Under the pieces are notes generated by a model. It saw nothing but the letters and a program-made list of their open reading frames with translations, did not search any database and had not been told where the DNA came from. A stretch of 39,905 nucleotides of DNA from an uncultured Verrucomicrobiota bacterium (GTDB lineage Bacteria > Verrucomicrobiota > Verrucomicrobiia > Limisphaerales > UBA9464), in the NCBI GenBank assembly GCA_903896505.1, contig CAITXU010000009.1, positions 1-39,905 of the forward strand, in the 5' to 3' direction. Position 1 is the first letter of the stretch. The number at the start of each line of letters is the position of its first letter. Positions 17,823 through 26,190 of this stretch are shown piece after piece. Made by a program: the position numbers and the translations under genes.

Positions 17823-18962
17823 ATGTCTGTAACCCGAGACGATCTGATTTCCCTGGCCAGTTATGGAATTCCTCCAAACGAATCAGTCGCAGAGGAATTA
17901 AGTGTAGCACTTGGCGGCTTCATCTCTTCTTGGAAAAAAGAGACACTCCCATTTATTCAAGCTGGGGGAGCGGAGCTACGATTCCTGGAGGCACCCTACG
18001 GGCGCGGAAAGACTCATCTCTTGATGGTTATGGCGGCAGAAGCTCGAAAGGCTGGATTCGCGACTGCCTTTATCCAATGTTCTCAAGGAACAAAACCATT
18101 TGGATCACTAGCAGATACTTATCGTTCGCTTGCATCGAGCATCCGATTTCCGACACATACTACAGGACAATCGTACAATTATCTAGAATCGATCGCCGAT
18201 CTTACTCCCGATCAAATTCAAATTCTGAGTTCATCGAAGAAGATCACCCCAGGCCTCAACAACCTAATTCGAAGCTGTTGGAAGAATAGGATGTTGTCCC
18301 CACAGCATTACGTTCATTCTAGCCTGATTGCTCTTTTGACCGCCGACCCTTATAGGCAGGTAAGCATCAGGCAGCTCTACAGAGCTGGGCATGGGTTGCA
18401 AGTTCCCATTGGTAAACTTGGAAAGCGTACGGCGATGGCTTGGCTTCGGGGCATTCTGATATATCCACAGGTCGTAGGGTTGAAAGGCCTGGTGATTCTT
18501 TTTGACGAGACCGGTGCCGATTTTCACTTGGACCGTGAGCCAATGGGAATAAAGCGTGAACACTTTGCTAATCTGCGCCATATTATCGACCACATGGGCG
18601 TTGGCAATATTCCAGGATGCTCAATAACCTACGCGGTTGCCGCAAACTTCCTTGAGAGTGCCTTTAGTATTCTTCCGCCGTTGGCCCAGCGAATTGAGAG
18701 GAGTATTCCAAACTCGCGAAATTTTCGGACAATTTGGTGCGACCTGGATGAACTTACTGAACCAGGAATCGATACCGAAGCGTTCTTTTTGGAGCTGGGA
18801 CAAAGAATTATAAACCTAGGAACGAAACTCGGCTATGAGCAACGGCATTTGGACAAGGCAAAAGAGAAACTGGCAAAGGAAGCCCTTCAGTATTCGCGTA
18901 GTACCAGCAATGCCTCGGTCAGGACCTACATCAAATCAATTGCTTCAGCCATTACCAGATAA
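17823..18962 (+). CDS. BrxD-like P-loop ATPase (copy 1)
   Basis: A 379-residue ATP-binding protein of the BREX BrxC/BrxD-related ATP-binding (DUF2791-like) group. Evidence: an N-terminal helical segment, Walker A APYGRGKTH (about 57-65), the following AFIQCSQGTKPFGSLADTYRSL block, where strand 2 and a helix mention a Tyr-Arg pair as in BrxD proteins, and Walker B VILFDETGADF (D228, E229). A predicted winged-helix-like C-terminal part follows. Proteins of this group couple ATP hydrolysis to work on DNA in BREX; the precise step is not known. It starts six bases after the previous gene and ends three bases before the next, related ATPase. I am sure of the P-loop ATPase call and fairly sure of the BrxD relationship. 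Confidence 0.78.
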   Translation: MSVTRDDLISLASYGIPPNESVAEELSVALGGFISSWKKETLPFIQAGGAELRFLEAPYGRGKTHLLMVMAAEARKAGFATAFIQCSQGTKPFGSLADTYRSLASSIRFPTHTTGQSYNYLESIADLTPDQIQILSSSKKITPGLNNLIRSCWKNRMLSPQHYVHSSLIALLTADPYRQVSIRQLYRAGHGLQVPIGKLGKRTAMAWLRGILIYPQVVGLKGLVILFDETGADFHLDREPMGIKREHFANLRHIIDHMGVGNIPGCSITYAVAANFLESAFSILPPLAQRIERSIPNSRNFRTIWCDLDELTEPGIDTEAFFLELGQRIINLGTKLGYEQRHLDKAKEKLAKEALQYSRSTSNASVRTYIKSIASAITR

Positions 18963-18965
18963 CAT

Positions 18966-20243
18966 ATGACAGACGAAGAATTGCGAGACACTTGGAGTCG
19001 ACTCGTGGAGTACGGGACACCGAATGAGGACCTTGACGTTGCCATGCGGTCAATGCCTGAACTTAGCGTCGGAATTGATGATTGGGTTGAGCGACTAGCG
19101 AAACATTACCTCCGCGATCTTTGTCAAAGGCGCAGCTATTTTAAGTTGGTTATCGGGCCATACGGCAGTGGGAAGACCCATTTCCTCCTCGCACTCGCCC
19201 TCAAGGCACTGGAGGAAAACTTTGCAGTCGCGTTCATTAAATGCAAAGAGGGCATTTCACTGGAAACTCCGATCAACTTTTACCAGGAAATTGTCGGTAA
19301 TTTGCGCCTACCTGGCGTTATCAAACCGGGGGTCAAGGGGTTGTTCAAGGCAGTTCAACAAAACTGGCGAAATCAAGCTAACGAGACGCCAGATCCCGAA
19401 TTCACAATCGGCACACGCTTCGACGAGTTGGAAGAAATGCAATTTCCGTTTGGTCGAGTAGCAGCCGCATATTTGCGAACTCTCGAAAATCCCGCGCTTG
19501 ATAAAGAGAAGGCTCGATGTGCGCAGATGTGGCTTAATGGCGAAATTGAGGCGCTCTCCCGAAAAGATAGAGAAGGTCTGTCGCTCGGCGCAGTTCCAAG
19601 CAGAGAGCGGGCTCTTTTCGGCCACCGCTTGCTGGATGCACTTGTTTCCTTCATTCCGAATGCCGGTGTACATGGACTGGTGCTCCTAGTTGACGAGTCG
19701 GAAAATATGGTCAATGCACGTGGAAAAGCCCTACAGCGGGTATTAAACACCATGCGCACGCTCATCGATCCAAAACCAGAGGAGAGGAAGTCATGCCCGC
19801 TTTTTTGCATGTTCGCTGCGGTCCCTGATATTGAGGAGAAAATTCAAATGTATCAGGCACTACAGACGCGTCTGAGCGTACCTGGTCAGCAATTCCACGA
19901 AGGTTCTAATAGCGCAGCTCGAATATATCTCGAGCATCTCGGGCAACAATCAAACATTCTTCATCAAATTGGGGTGAAGTTGCTTACCTTCGCAGAGAAA
20001 GTACACCATAAAGACTATAACATTGATATTCAGTCCGGAAATATTGAGGCGTTAATAGACGTCACTATTATTAGGCAGGCTGAAGCTGATTCCCGTCGTT
20101 TATTTGTAAAAGCGTGGTGCAACCTATTGGAAGAGCAGTCCACGGAAGAGCGGCGGTACGGCAAAGATGAACTTCAGAATCGAATCGCAGGCGTTGTAGA
20201 AGAACTCAAGGTGCATTCCGATTCCGAGGAGGAACACCCATGA
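18966..20243 (+). CDS. BrxD-like P-loop ATPase (copy 2)
   Basis: A 425-residue ATPase related to the preceding gene. It has the same layout: an N-terminal helical region, Walker A GPYGSGKTHF (about 64-73), the block AFIKCKEGISLETPINFYQEIV, which matches the corresponding block of copy 1, and Walker B LLVDESENM (D243, E244). Downstream sequence is helical and acidic at the very end. Identity with copy 1 outside the motifs is low by eye, so this is an old duplication or a co-recruited homologue, not a recent copy. Its stop overlaps the next start as ATGA (20240-20243). It is likely a subunit that assembles with the neighbouring ATPases. Confidence 0.78.
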   Translation: MTDEELRDTWSRLVEYGTPNEDLDVAMRSMPELSVGIDDWVERLAKHYLRDLCQRRSYFKLVIGPYGSGKTHFLLALALKALEENFAVAFIKCKEGISLETPINFYQEIVGNLRLPGVIKPGVKGLFKAVQQNWRNQANETPDPEFTIGTRFDELEEMQFPFGRVAAAYLRTLENPALDKEKARCAQMWLNGEIEALSRKDREGLSLGAVPSRERALFGHRLLDALVSFIPNAGVHGLVLLVDESENMVNARGKALQRVLNTMRTLIDPKPEERKSCPLFCMFAAVPDIEEKIQMYQALQTRLSVPGQQFHEGSNSAARIYLEHLGQQSNILHQIGVKLLTFAEKVHHKDYNIDIQSGNIEALIDVTIIRQAEADSRRLFVKAWCNLLEEQSTEERRYGKDELQNRIAGVVEELKVHSDSEEEHP

Positions 20244-21703
20244 TAGGGCGACGGGTCTGGCACTTAAAAGGGGGGTGGTGCGTCATACGTCGACTATTCT
20301 ATGCCTCGTCAAAGCTATGTGCGATTGTCGACTTTGAAAAAGGTGCCAAGTATTGCGACGTTTCGATAGGCGAATTACGTGATTCTCCAGGGGGAATAGA
20401 ATTGGCGGTGGATGAATCAGAGGTCAATTTGCCATTTAATTTTGCAACATCAAACGTCACTCCTGAAGCATCAACAGCAACTCCTGTGGCGAGAGTAGTG
20501 GAATCTGTTCCCGCTATACCGTTGCCGGAAATCTGGGATTCAGTCCCAGTGGTGGCTTGCACCAATGATCCACCATGGCTGAATGCCAGACGTTCCATTT
20601 TCGCACTCCGCCTGGGACAGATTTCTGATTCTCTTTCCCGCCATCTAACGGTTGGAACTTCAGGTATTGAAGAACAGTTTGTTCGCAATTTTATTGAAAC
20701 GACGAGGCGAAAGCCCCGCTTCCTGGTGGTTGAAGGTCCGTGGGGAACTGGAAAATCCCACGCACTTTCACTCGCAAAGGCCATTGCGTTTGAACACCGG
20801 TTGGCCGTTTCGACGGTTGTCTTGGATGGAGTGATGGCCACCCTTGGCCGCCCCATCGATTTGCTACGGTCAATCTTGACCGAAGCGTATATCCCGACCC
20901 CAACCGGGAAGGTTTTGTTTTCAGAAGAGTTCGAATCATTCATCCGCGATAATCGGCGCGATATCTTCAGCGCGAATGGGGCAGGTCTGGTGGGTGACGC
21001 TATATCGCAAATTCCAACCATATTAGCAAACGACCCCGATTCCTGGGACATTGTCGAGTCTTACCTGACTGGAGAGCTTTCGGCGACGCAAGCTAAACAG
21101 AACTTGCGGCCTTTCACAGGGAGGTTATTGCCGTTAATCTCATTAAATCCGCGGGCCGTACTCGAACGACCCGGACGTGCGGCTCAGCTCTTGGGGGAAT
21201 GGGCATCAGCAACCCGCTGTTTGCGGGCTTCCGGATTGGTTGTGATGTTAGATGAAGCGGACGTCGATTTTGATATTGGCGGAAGAAGCAAGCGAGAAAA
21301 AAATCAACGCGATGAATACCTGACCGAGCTGGGACGTTTGAGTGAAGGTAGCATTCCCCTTTGTGTGATCATCGCCGTTGCTCCTAGTGCACCCGATGAT
21401 GACGAGCAAACACCTACCAGTCTTCTCTTGAAGCAACTAGGAGATGGGGCAGAATTGATAAAGGTTCCTCAGATCGAATCCGATATGTTGATCGAGCTAA
21501 CTTCGAAGATTGTAGACCTATATCAGAAAGCCTATCCAGAAGGACCTACCCTAAACAGATCACTTTGGTCACAATTTGCGGTGAGAATGACCAGGTCGAT
21601 GGAGGATAGCGTCGATGGATTGATCCCTAGGCTTTTTATTCGGAAGTTCTTAGAATACCTTGATATTCTATCCCTTGGCAATCATGAAACGGTCAGATCG
21701 TGA
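20240..21703 (+). CDS. P-loop ATPase with N-terminal extra domain (BrxD-like copy 3)
   Basis: A 487-residue third ATPase. Residues 1-60 form a small beta-rich domain (RRVWHLKGGWCVIRRLFY onward) that looks SH3/Tudor-like and is absent from copies 1 and 2; a Ser/Thr/Pro linker follows. The ATPase core has Walker A GPWGTGKSH (166-174), the block STVVLDGVMATLGRPIDLLRS and Walker B VMLDEADVDF (D338, E339), with the same GADF/ADVDF-like ending seen in copy 1. It has AGGAGG at 20227-20232, seven bases before ATG 20240. The N-terminal domain suggests a DNA- or protein-docking role. The BrxD-like label is based on motif spacing and is less certain than for copies 1 and 2. Confidence 0.72.
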   Translation: MIGRRVWHLKGGWCVIRRLFYASSKLCAIVDFEKGAKYCDVSIGELRDSPGGIELAVDESEVNLPFNFATSNVTPEASTATPVARVVESVPAIPLPEIWDSVPVVACTNDPPWLNARRSIFALRLGQISDSLSRHLTVGTSGIEEQFVRNFIETTRRKPRFLVVEGPWGTGKSHALSLAKAIAFEHRLAVSTVVLDGVMATLGRPIDLLRSILTEAYIPTPTGKVLFSEEFESFIRDNRRDIFSANGAGLVGDAISQIPTILANDPDSWDIVESYLTGELSATQAKQNLRPFTGRLLPLISLNPRAVLERPGRAAQLLGEWASATRCLRASGLVVMLDEADVDFDIGGRSKREKNQRDEYLTELGRLSEGSIPLCVIIAVAPSAPDDDEQTPTSLLLKQLGDGAELIKVPQIESDMLIELTSKIVDLYQKAYPEGPTLNRSLWSQFAVRMTRSMEDSVDGLIPRLFIRKFLEYLDILSLGNHETVRS

Positions 21704-23891
21704 GCTTGTTCGCATGCTCGGGCAGGTGGGTGACATATTCTTTGGAGTTCACGATGGACTTCGCCCCATCCAAAGCGAAGCAATCGAATCGGTGTTCACA
21801 GGAATAGACGTTTTTGTATCGGCGTCTACTGCTTCTGGCAAAACAGAAGCAATCGTCGGACCTATGGTTGCGCGTCTGCAAGCAAGAAAATGCCCTGGGC
21901 AGCGAATCAGGCTTCTTCTGATTAGCCCGACACGAGCATTGGTTAATGATCTTTACGATCGATTAACACCACTTCTTTCAAACGTGGGATGGAGTTGTGG
22001 ACGACAGACTGGTGACCATCGAAATCGGGATCAACAGCCGCACGTGCTAATCACAACGCCTGAATCGTTTGAGTCGACTATGGTGGCGGGTTTTCGATAC
22101 GACGCAGAACGTCGGCCATCCGATCATTTACTAGCAACAGTAGAGGGAATCTTCTTGGACGAAGGACATTGCTATGCATCGACCCTTAGAGGCGATCATT
22201 TGATGTTTTTGGTGAACCGCCTGCGAAGACTTAGGGAATGGGCCATGAAGAAGGGGATTCTTCGCAATGCAGACATTCAGGTATGCACAGCGAGTGCCAC
22301 GGTTGCAAACGCACAGGCCGTAGCCCAGTATTTACTGGGACAGAAAGCTGTGGCGATTGGTGTTTCCGACACCCGGAAGATTGAATTCCTCGATCAGGAG
22401 GGAGCATGGATAGATGTTTCAATATTCAGTCGTTCAAGCGATATCCATCCAAAACTCCCTGTAGTTAATGGTCCACAGGACCTTGCGGAAATGCTGTTGG
22501 AACAACGGGTCAATCATGGGATGCGAAAGGTATTGATCTTCACTCAGAGTCGCAGCCTTTGCGATAATTTGGCATCGGGCCTACGCCAACCCTTACAGGC
22601 GGTGGCTGACATATGGATTGGAGCGCACCACTCCAGCCTTTCACGGGAATTGCGGGAGGCGGCAGAGCAATCGTTTTCCGATCGATCGGACGCAGTTCTG
22701 GTTTCTACATCGACAATGGAGGTCGGGGTTGATATCGGCGACGTTGACGCGGTATGCCTAGTCGGTGCGCCTCCGACTGTTGCCAGTCTTCTGCAGCGGA
22801 TTGGTCGGGGAAATCGTAGAAAGCGTGGTCTCAGCCGCATAATTGCGGTTCCGAAAGATTCACTGGATTCCTATGTATTGGCCAGCCAGTTGGCTGCCGC
22901 ATCAAGCGGTGCCATGGCCCCTATTCGATTTCGTCGTCATTGGTCGGTGTTCGTCCAACAGGTCCTGTGCCATATTATGCAGTCTCACGGTGAAGGACGA
23001 TCGATGGAGGCATTGACTGAGATGGCCGAGAGAACCTGGCCATGGAGGGACACTCGACCGCTTGCGTATGGGATATTAGAGGGGCTTTGTCAGGATGGAG
23101 TTTTGTGCGAACGCAGATCAAAGTTGATAGTGGGAGAACTCATTGGGTCCAAAATGAAGGATCGAAAGGCTCACTATTACGCGAATTTTGACTCATCTGC
23201 TACCGGACTTGGGCTTTTTGACCAATCTACTGGCGCGCAGATAGGACAAATCGGAAGTTTGGACACGGAAGCCGACGAAATCAATTTCGGGGGTAATTCC
23301 TACCGGGTTCGTGATATCGCTGGTAGCAGGATAGAAGTGACTCGATCGAAGGCCGACGAGGCTGCGACGGTGCGCTACGCGTCTCGCCGGTTACCCAGGC
23401 TCGAAGAATATTGTGGCCACGTCCGCAACGGAGCCGGTTTGAGCGAAAGCGCTGCACCGCTTGTCATCTTCCAATCTCGCTCCGTCTGGTTTCACTTTGG
23501 CGGAGAAGTGTGGGATCGGCTTATTGAATACGCTTACCCTCCAGGAACCTTTGGGTGCATTGTTCAGCCCGGGATTGCTGTTGAATGCAACTTAGACGCT
23601 CGGGAATTGCAGCGACTCATGCCGGATCGATTGAAAATTGAAAGAGCGAGTGAATTCACTTGGGAATCTGTCGCTCGTTTGATTGAATGTGGGCGTTTTT
23701 TTGAGTTGGTGCCCATCCGAATGCGTCAGCAGGCGGCAGAGGAGCTTCTAGACCCTGATTTTTGGGTCACGTGGATCGCAAGTCGAAAAATTGAAACTCT
23801 GGGTGATCTCAATGACCCAAAACGCCGTTCACTTCTGTCCCTTCTAGGCTCACCTTCCATTTTTGATTCACGAGCGGGCACTCCAAGCTGA
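21684..23891 (+). CDS. Lhr/BrxHI-like DEAD/DEAH helicase
   Basis: A 735-residue superfamily 2 helicase. Visible motifs: STASGKTE (K53, T54), SPTRALVNDLYDRL (motif Ia), TTPESFEST (Ib), LDEGH (D159-H162), TASATVAN (III), VSTSTMEVGVDIGDVD (V) and QRIGRGNRR (371-379, VI). This pattern is that of Lhr-like helicases, which include BREX type 2 BrxHI; the C-terminal 350 residues would hold the family's accessory domains. I use ATG 21684; an open frame extends to a TTG at 21660. It overlaps the preceding ATPase gene by 20 bases, tying it to the cassette. In type 2 BREX a BrxD ATPase is paired with BrxHI, and here three ATPases precede the helicase. DEGH instead of DEVH or DEIH is unusual. Confidence 0.85.
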   Translation: MKRSDRELVRMLGQVGDIFFGVHDGLRPIQSEAIESVFTGIDVFVSASTASGKTEAIVGPMVARLQARKCPGQRIRLLLISPTRALVNDLYDRLTPLLSNVGWSCGRQTGDHRNRDQQPHVLITTPESFESTMVAGFRYDAERRPSDHLLATVEGIFLDEGHCYASTLRGDHLMFLVNRLRRLREWAMKKGILRNADIQVCTASATVANAQAVAQYLLGQKAVAIGVSDTRKIEFLDQEGAWIDVSIFSRSSDIHPKLPVVNGPQDLAEMLLEQRVNHGMRKVLIFTQSRSLCDNLASGLRQPLQAVADIWIGAHHSSLSRELREAAEQSFSDRSDAVLVSTSTMEVGVDIGDVDAVCLVGAPPTVASLLQRIGRGNRRKRGLSRIIAVPKDSLDSYVLASQLAAASSGAMAPIRFRRHWSVFVQQVLCHIMQSHGEGRSMEALTEMAERTWPWRDTRPLAYGILEGLCQDGVLCERRSKLIVGELIGSKMKDRKAHYYANFDSSATGLGLFDQSTGAQIGQIGSLDTEADEINFGGNSYRVRDIAGSRIEVTRSKADEAATVRYASRRLPRLEEYCGHVRNGAGLSESAAPLVIFQSRSVWFHFGGEVWDRLIEYAYPPGTFGCIVQPGIAVECNLDARELQRLMPDRLKIERASEFTWESVARLIECGRFFELVPIRMRQQAAEELLDPDFWVTWIASRKIETLGDLNDPKRRSLLSLLGSPSIFDSRAGTPS

Positions 23892-24015
23892 AACGGATGC
23901 CCCGGTTTTCATACCCCTCTGGGCTTTCAAGGTCAGTCTTGCAAAGAAGGCCAAGAAAGGCGCATTTTTTCCGCAAAAGAGTTGCATCTGCTGCAAGAAA
24001 ATCGACTCTGAAGGC

Positions 24016-25401
24016 ATGTTATTGCAATTTTCTGTCTCGAACTACCGGTGTTTTCGGGAGTTGCAGACCCTAAACCTCGCGGCTAGTTCTCAGGACAAGG
24101 ACTTGCCCGGGAATTGCTTCGCTTCGGTGGCACCAACCCTGGACGGAAAGCGATGGGTCAAGGGAGCGGCCATTTATGGAGCCAATGCGAGCGGCAAAAC
24201 CACGATTCTGAATGCCTTGGAAGCATTGAGCGGTATGGTCACCGAATCGGCAAAGATGACGGACCCGGAAGAATGGATTCCCCAGATTGAACCGTTTGCC
24301 TTTTGTACGGATTCGCCGGAAAACCCCACGGCTTTCAGCATCGCTTTTGTCGCAAATGCCATTCGTTATGAATACCGGGTGGCCGCCACTCGCACCCGAA
24401 TTTGGCATGAATCTCTCCGGGCATTCCCCAATCGATTGGAACAGGTCTGGTTCTGCCGAGATTGGCTTCCCGCCGATGGGACCTACTCTTGGACTCCTGA
24501 GCGGCCAACCGGATTTGAGCGTGATCGTCAATTGGAGGGATACACGCTGAGCAACATGCTTTTTCTCTCCAAGGCCATCGCCAGCAATCGCGACGATTTG
24601 CAACCGGTATTCCGATGGTTCAAAGAGCATTTGCGATTCATGGACCTCAGTGCCCGCAGTCGTTTTGGGTACGATACGACCTTAAAGATGTTGAAGGAGC
24701 AAGGCAAGCTCAGTGAACGCATCATCTCCCTTCTTCAGACGGCTGATCTCGGAGTCATTGATGCCAAGGTCATTGGAACACCGATACTCACGTTACCATT
24801 AAATGAGGTTCCCAACGGAGAAAAAAGCAGTCCGCTGGAAATGTACATTCGGCAAGCATGGTCCACTGCTTGGGAAAACATATTAGACCCGTCCTCGTAC
24901 AAACCCGAACTGACCCACCGTGGGCCGGATGAGACTAAATGGAAGGTGTCATGGGACTCGGAGTCCGCAGGAACTCACCGCCTGTTCGGGCTCACAGGGC
25001 CGTGGCTGGAGATTTTAAGTCGTGGTTCGGTCATCTGCATCGATGAACTGGAAAGCAGCCTTCACCCGCTTTTGGTTCGTGAACTGCTCCGATTATTTTT
25101 CAGCGAACAGGATAACCAGAACGGCGCACAGATTCTGTTTACCACCCACAATCCAATCCTCCTCGACCCAACCCTCCTGCGACGAGACCAGATTTGGTTT
25201 ACATCTAAGTCATCTGAAGGCGTTGCCAACCTCTATCCGCTGACCGATTACAGCCCTCGCAAGGGCGAATCTCTGATCAAGGGATATCTTGCCGGGAGGT
25301 ACGGTGCCGTCCCCATCGTCCCCGAAGGTCTTGTGGACGATTCGATTGACCGAGACCCGGTCGCAAATGGGGTGAAGGAATCAAATGAACCCTCGGTCTG
25401 A
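24016..25401 (+). CDS. AAA15-family ATPase, RloA/AbiLi-like
   Basis: A 461-residue ABC/SMC-type ATPase of the AAA15 (OLD-related) group. It begins with the typical MLLQFSVSNYRCF start, where the protein's first strand precedes Walker A YGANASGKTT (about 54-63). The C-terminal half has the signature-like LEILSRGS, Walker B VICIDELESSLHP (D343, E344) and TTHNPILLD, the H-loop. The open frame runs back to 23863, overlapping the helicase gene, but the extra 51 residues are non-homologous-looking and ATG 24016 has GAAGG upstream, so I take the later start. The partner gene overlaps its end by 17 bases. In RloA/RloB, AbiL and similar systems such an ATPase senses infection and controls the partner effector. 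It probably acts as an abortive-infection module. Confidence 0.82.
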   Translation: MLLQFSVSNYRCFRELQTLNLAASSQDKDLPGNCFASVAPTLDGKRWVKGAAIYGANASGKTTILNALEALSGMVTESAKMTDPEEWIPQIEPFAFCTDSPENPTAFSIAFVANAIRYEYRVAATRTRIWHESLRAFPNRLEQVWFCRDWLPADGTYSWTPERPTGFERDRQLEGYTLSNMLFLSKAIASNRDDLQPVFRWFKEHLRFMDLSARSRFGYDTTLKMLKEQGKLSERIISLLQTADLGVIDAKVIGTPILTLPLNEVPNGEKSSPLEMYIRQAWSTAWENILDPSSYKPELTHRGPDETKWKVSWDSESAGTHRLFGLTGPWLEILSRGSVICIDELESSLHPLLVRELLRLFFSEQDNQNGAQILFTTHNPILLDPTLLRRDQIWFTSKSSEGVANLYPLTDYSPRKGESLIKGYLAGRYGAVPIVPEGLVDDSIDRDPVANGVKESNEPSV

Positions 25402-26119
25402 TTCCTTTTTGCGCCTGGTCCATCGACCGGATGCCAACGACATCGATCGAGTGCCCAGCGGTGGAAATCGGGGCGGCACCGTGCCACCGAGCGATTATTT
25501 TCTGATCGTGACCGAGGGGAAGGTCACTGAACCGACCTATTTGAATCTACTCCGCGACCGATTGAGGCTCGCATCGGTCAGAATTCGAATCGCTGCGGGG
25601 CGGACATCCGATCCGAAGCACGTGATTGAGACGGCGGTAAGTCTAAGGGAAGAACCCATTTGCAAAGCGAGAGAGGGGAAGGCCAGTCTGGTTGAGCCCG
25701 ATGAGTACGATCAGGTTTGGGCGGTGATCGACACCGATGTGGCTATCCGCAATGGCTCTTGGAATGAAATCCGCCTACTTGCCGAGCAAACGAACGTGCT
25801 CTTGGCTCCATCTACGCCCTGTTTTGAATTCTGGCTAATCTTGCATCTGTGTTTTACGACGCGAACGGACTTGTTTGATGGTGCGGCAGCGAAGCGGGCT
25901 TTTAAGGATCAACTGGGCCTGGATTACTCAACCAATGCAAAAATGGCTAACCGGGCCATAGAATCGATTATTCCCCACTACGCAAGCGCTGTCCGTAATG
26001 CCCGGAAAGTCAGGGCTCACCATCAGGGGGACGAAAAACCATGGCCGCCCAATCCTTCCACGGACGTCGATCTTCTAATAACCGAACTCACGAAGTCATC
26101 CCGAACTGCACAGCTTTAG
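25385..26119 (+). CDS. RloB-like effector, partner of AAA15 ATPase
   Basis: A 244-residue protein of the RloB family. Family marks: FLIVTEGKVTEPTYLNLL (E44-G45, E49-P50), a VWAVIDTDV strand with acidic residues, and PCFEFWLILHLCF (PCFEFW at 145-150). RloB-type proteins are believed to have a TOPRIM-related fold, and the acidic positions would bind metal; nuclease activity is inferred from that relationship. GAAGGA at 25374-25379 precedes ATG 25385. The reading frame starts inside the end of the ATPase gene, so the two are translationally coupled. The pair corresponds to RloA/RloB or AbiLi/AbiLii and is inserted between the ATPase/helicase cassette and drmA. Which of the named systems is closest cannot be settled by eye. 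Confidence 0.82.
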   Translation: MNPRSDSFLRLVHRPDANDIDRVPSGGNRGGTVPPSDYFLIVTEGKVTEPTYLNLLRDRLRLASVRIRIAAGRTSDPKHVIETAVSLREEPICKAREGKASLVEPDEYDQVWAVIDTDVAIRNGSWNEIRLLAEQTNVLLAPSTPCFEFWLILHLCFTTRTDLFDGAAAKRAFKDQLGLDYSTNAKMANRAIESIIPHYASAVRNARKVRAHHQGDEKPWPPNPSTDVDLLITELTKSSRTAQL

Positions 26120-26190
26120 GTGGCGGCGTTGACAGGAATTACGGGTTCACGCCTTCCAATCCGTGCTCCATTTGGTACTAACTTCTTGCC

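Noticed and set aside
23863..24015. Longer N-terminus for the AAA15 ATPase
   Set aside because: The extra 51 residues precede the conserved MLLQFSVSNYRCF start typical of the family, and a ribosome site stands before ATG 24016.
24016..26119. Identification of the pair as PARIS (AriA/AriB)
   Set aside because: The ATPase type is similar, but the second protein has RloB-type EGKVTEPTY and PCFEFW motifs, not the DUF4435-type pattern expected for AriB.
26129..26157. Promoter before drmA based on TTGACA at 26129-26134
   Set aside because: No acceptable -10 hexamer occurs at 16-19 bases spacing.
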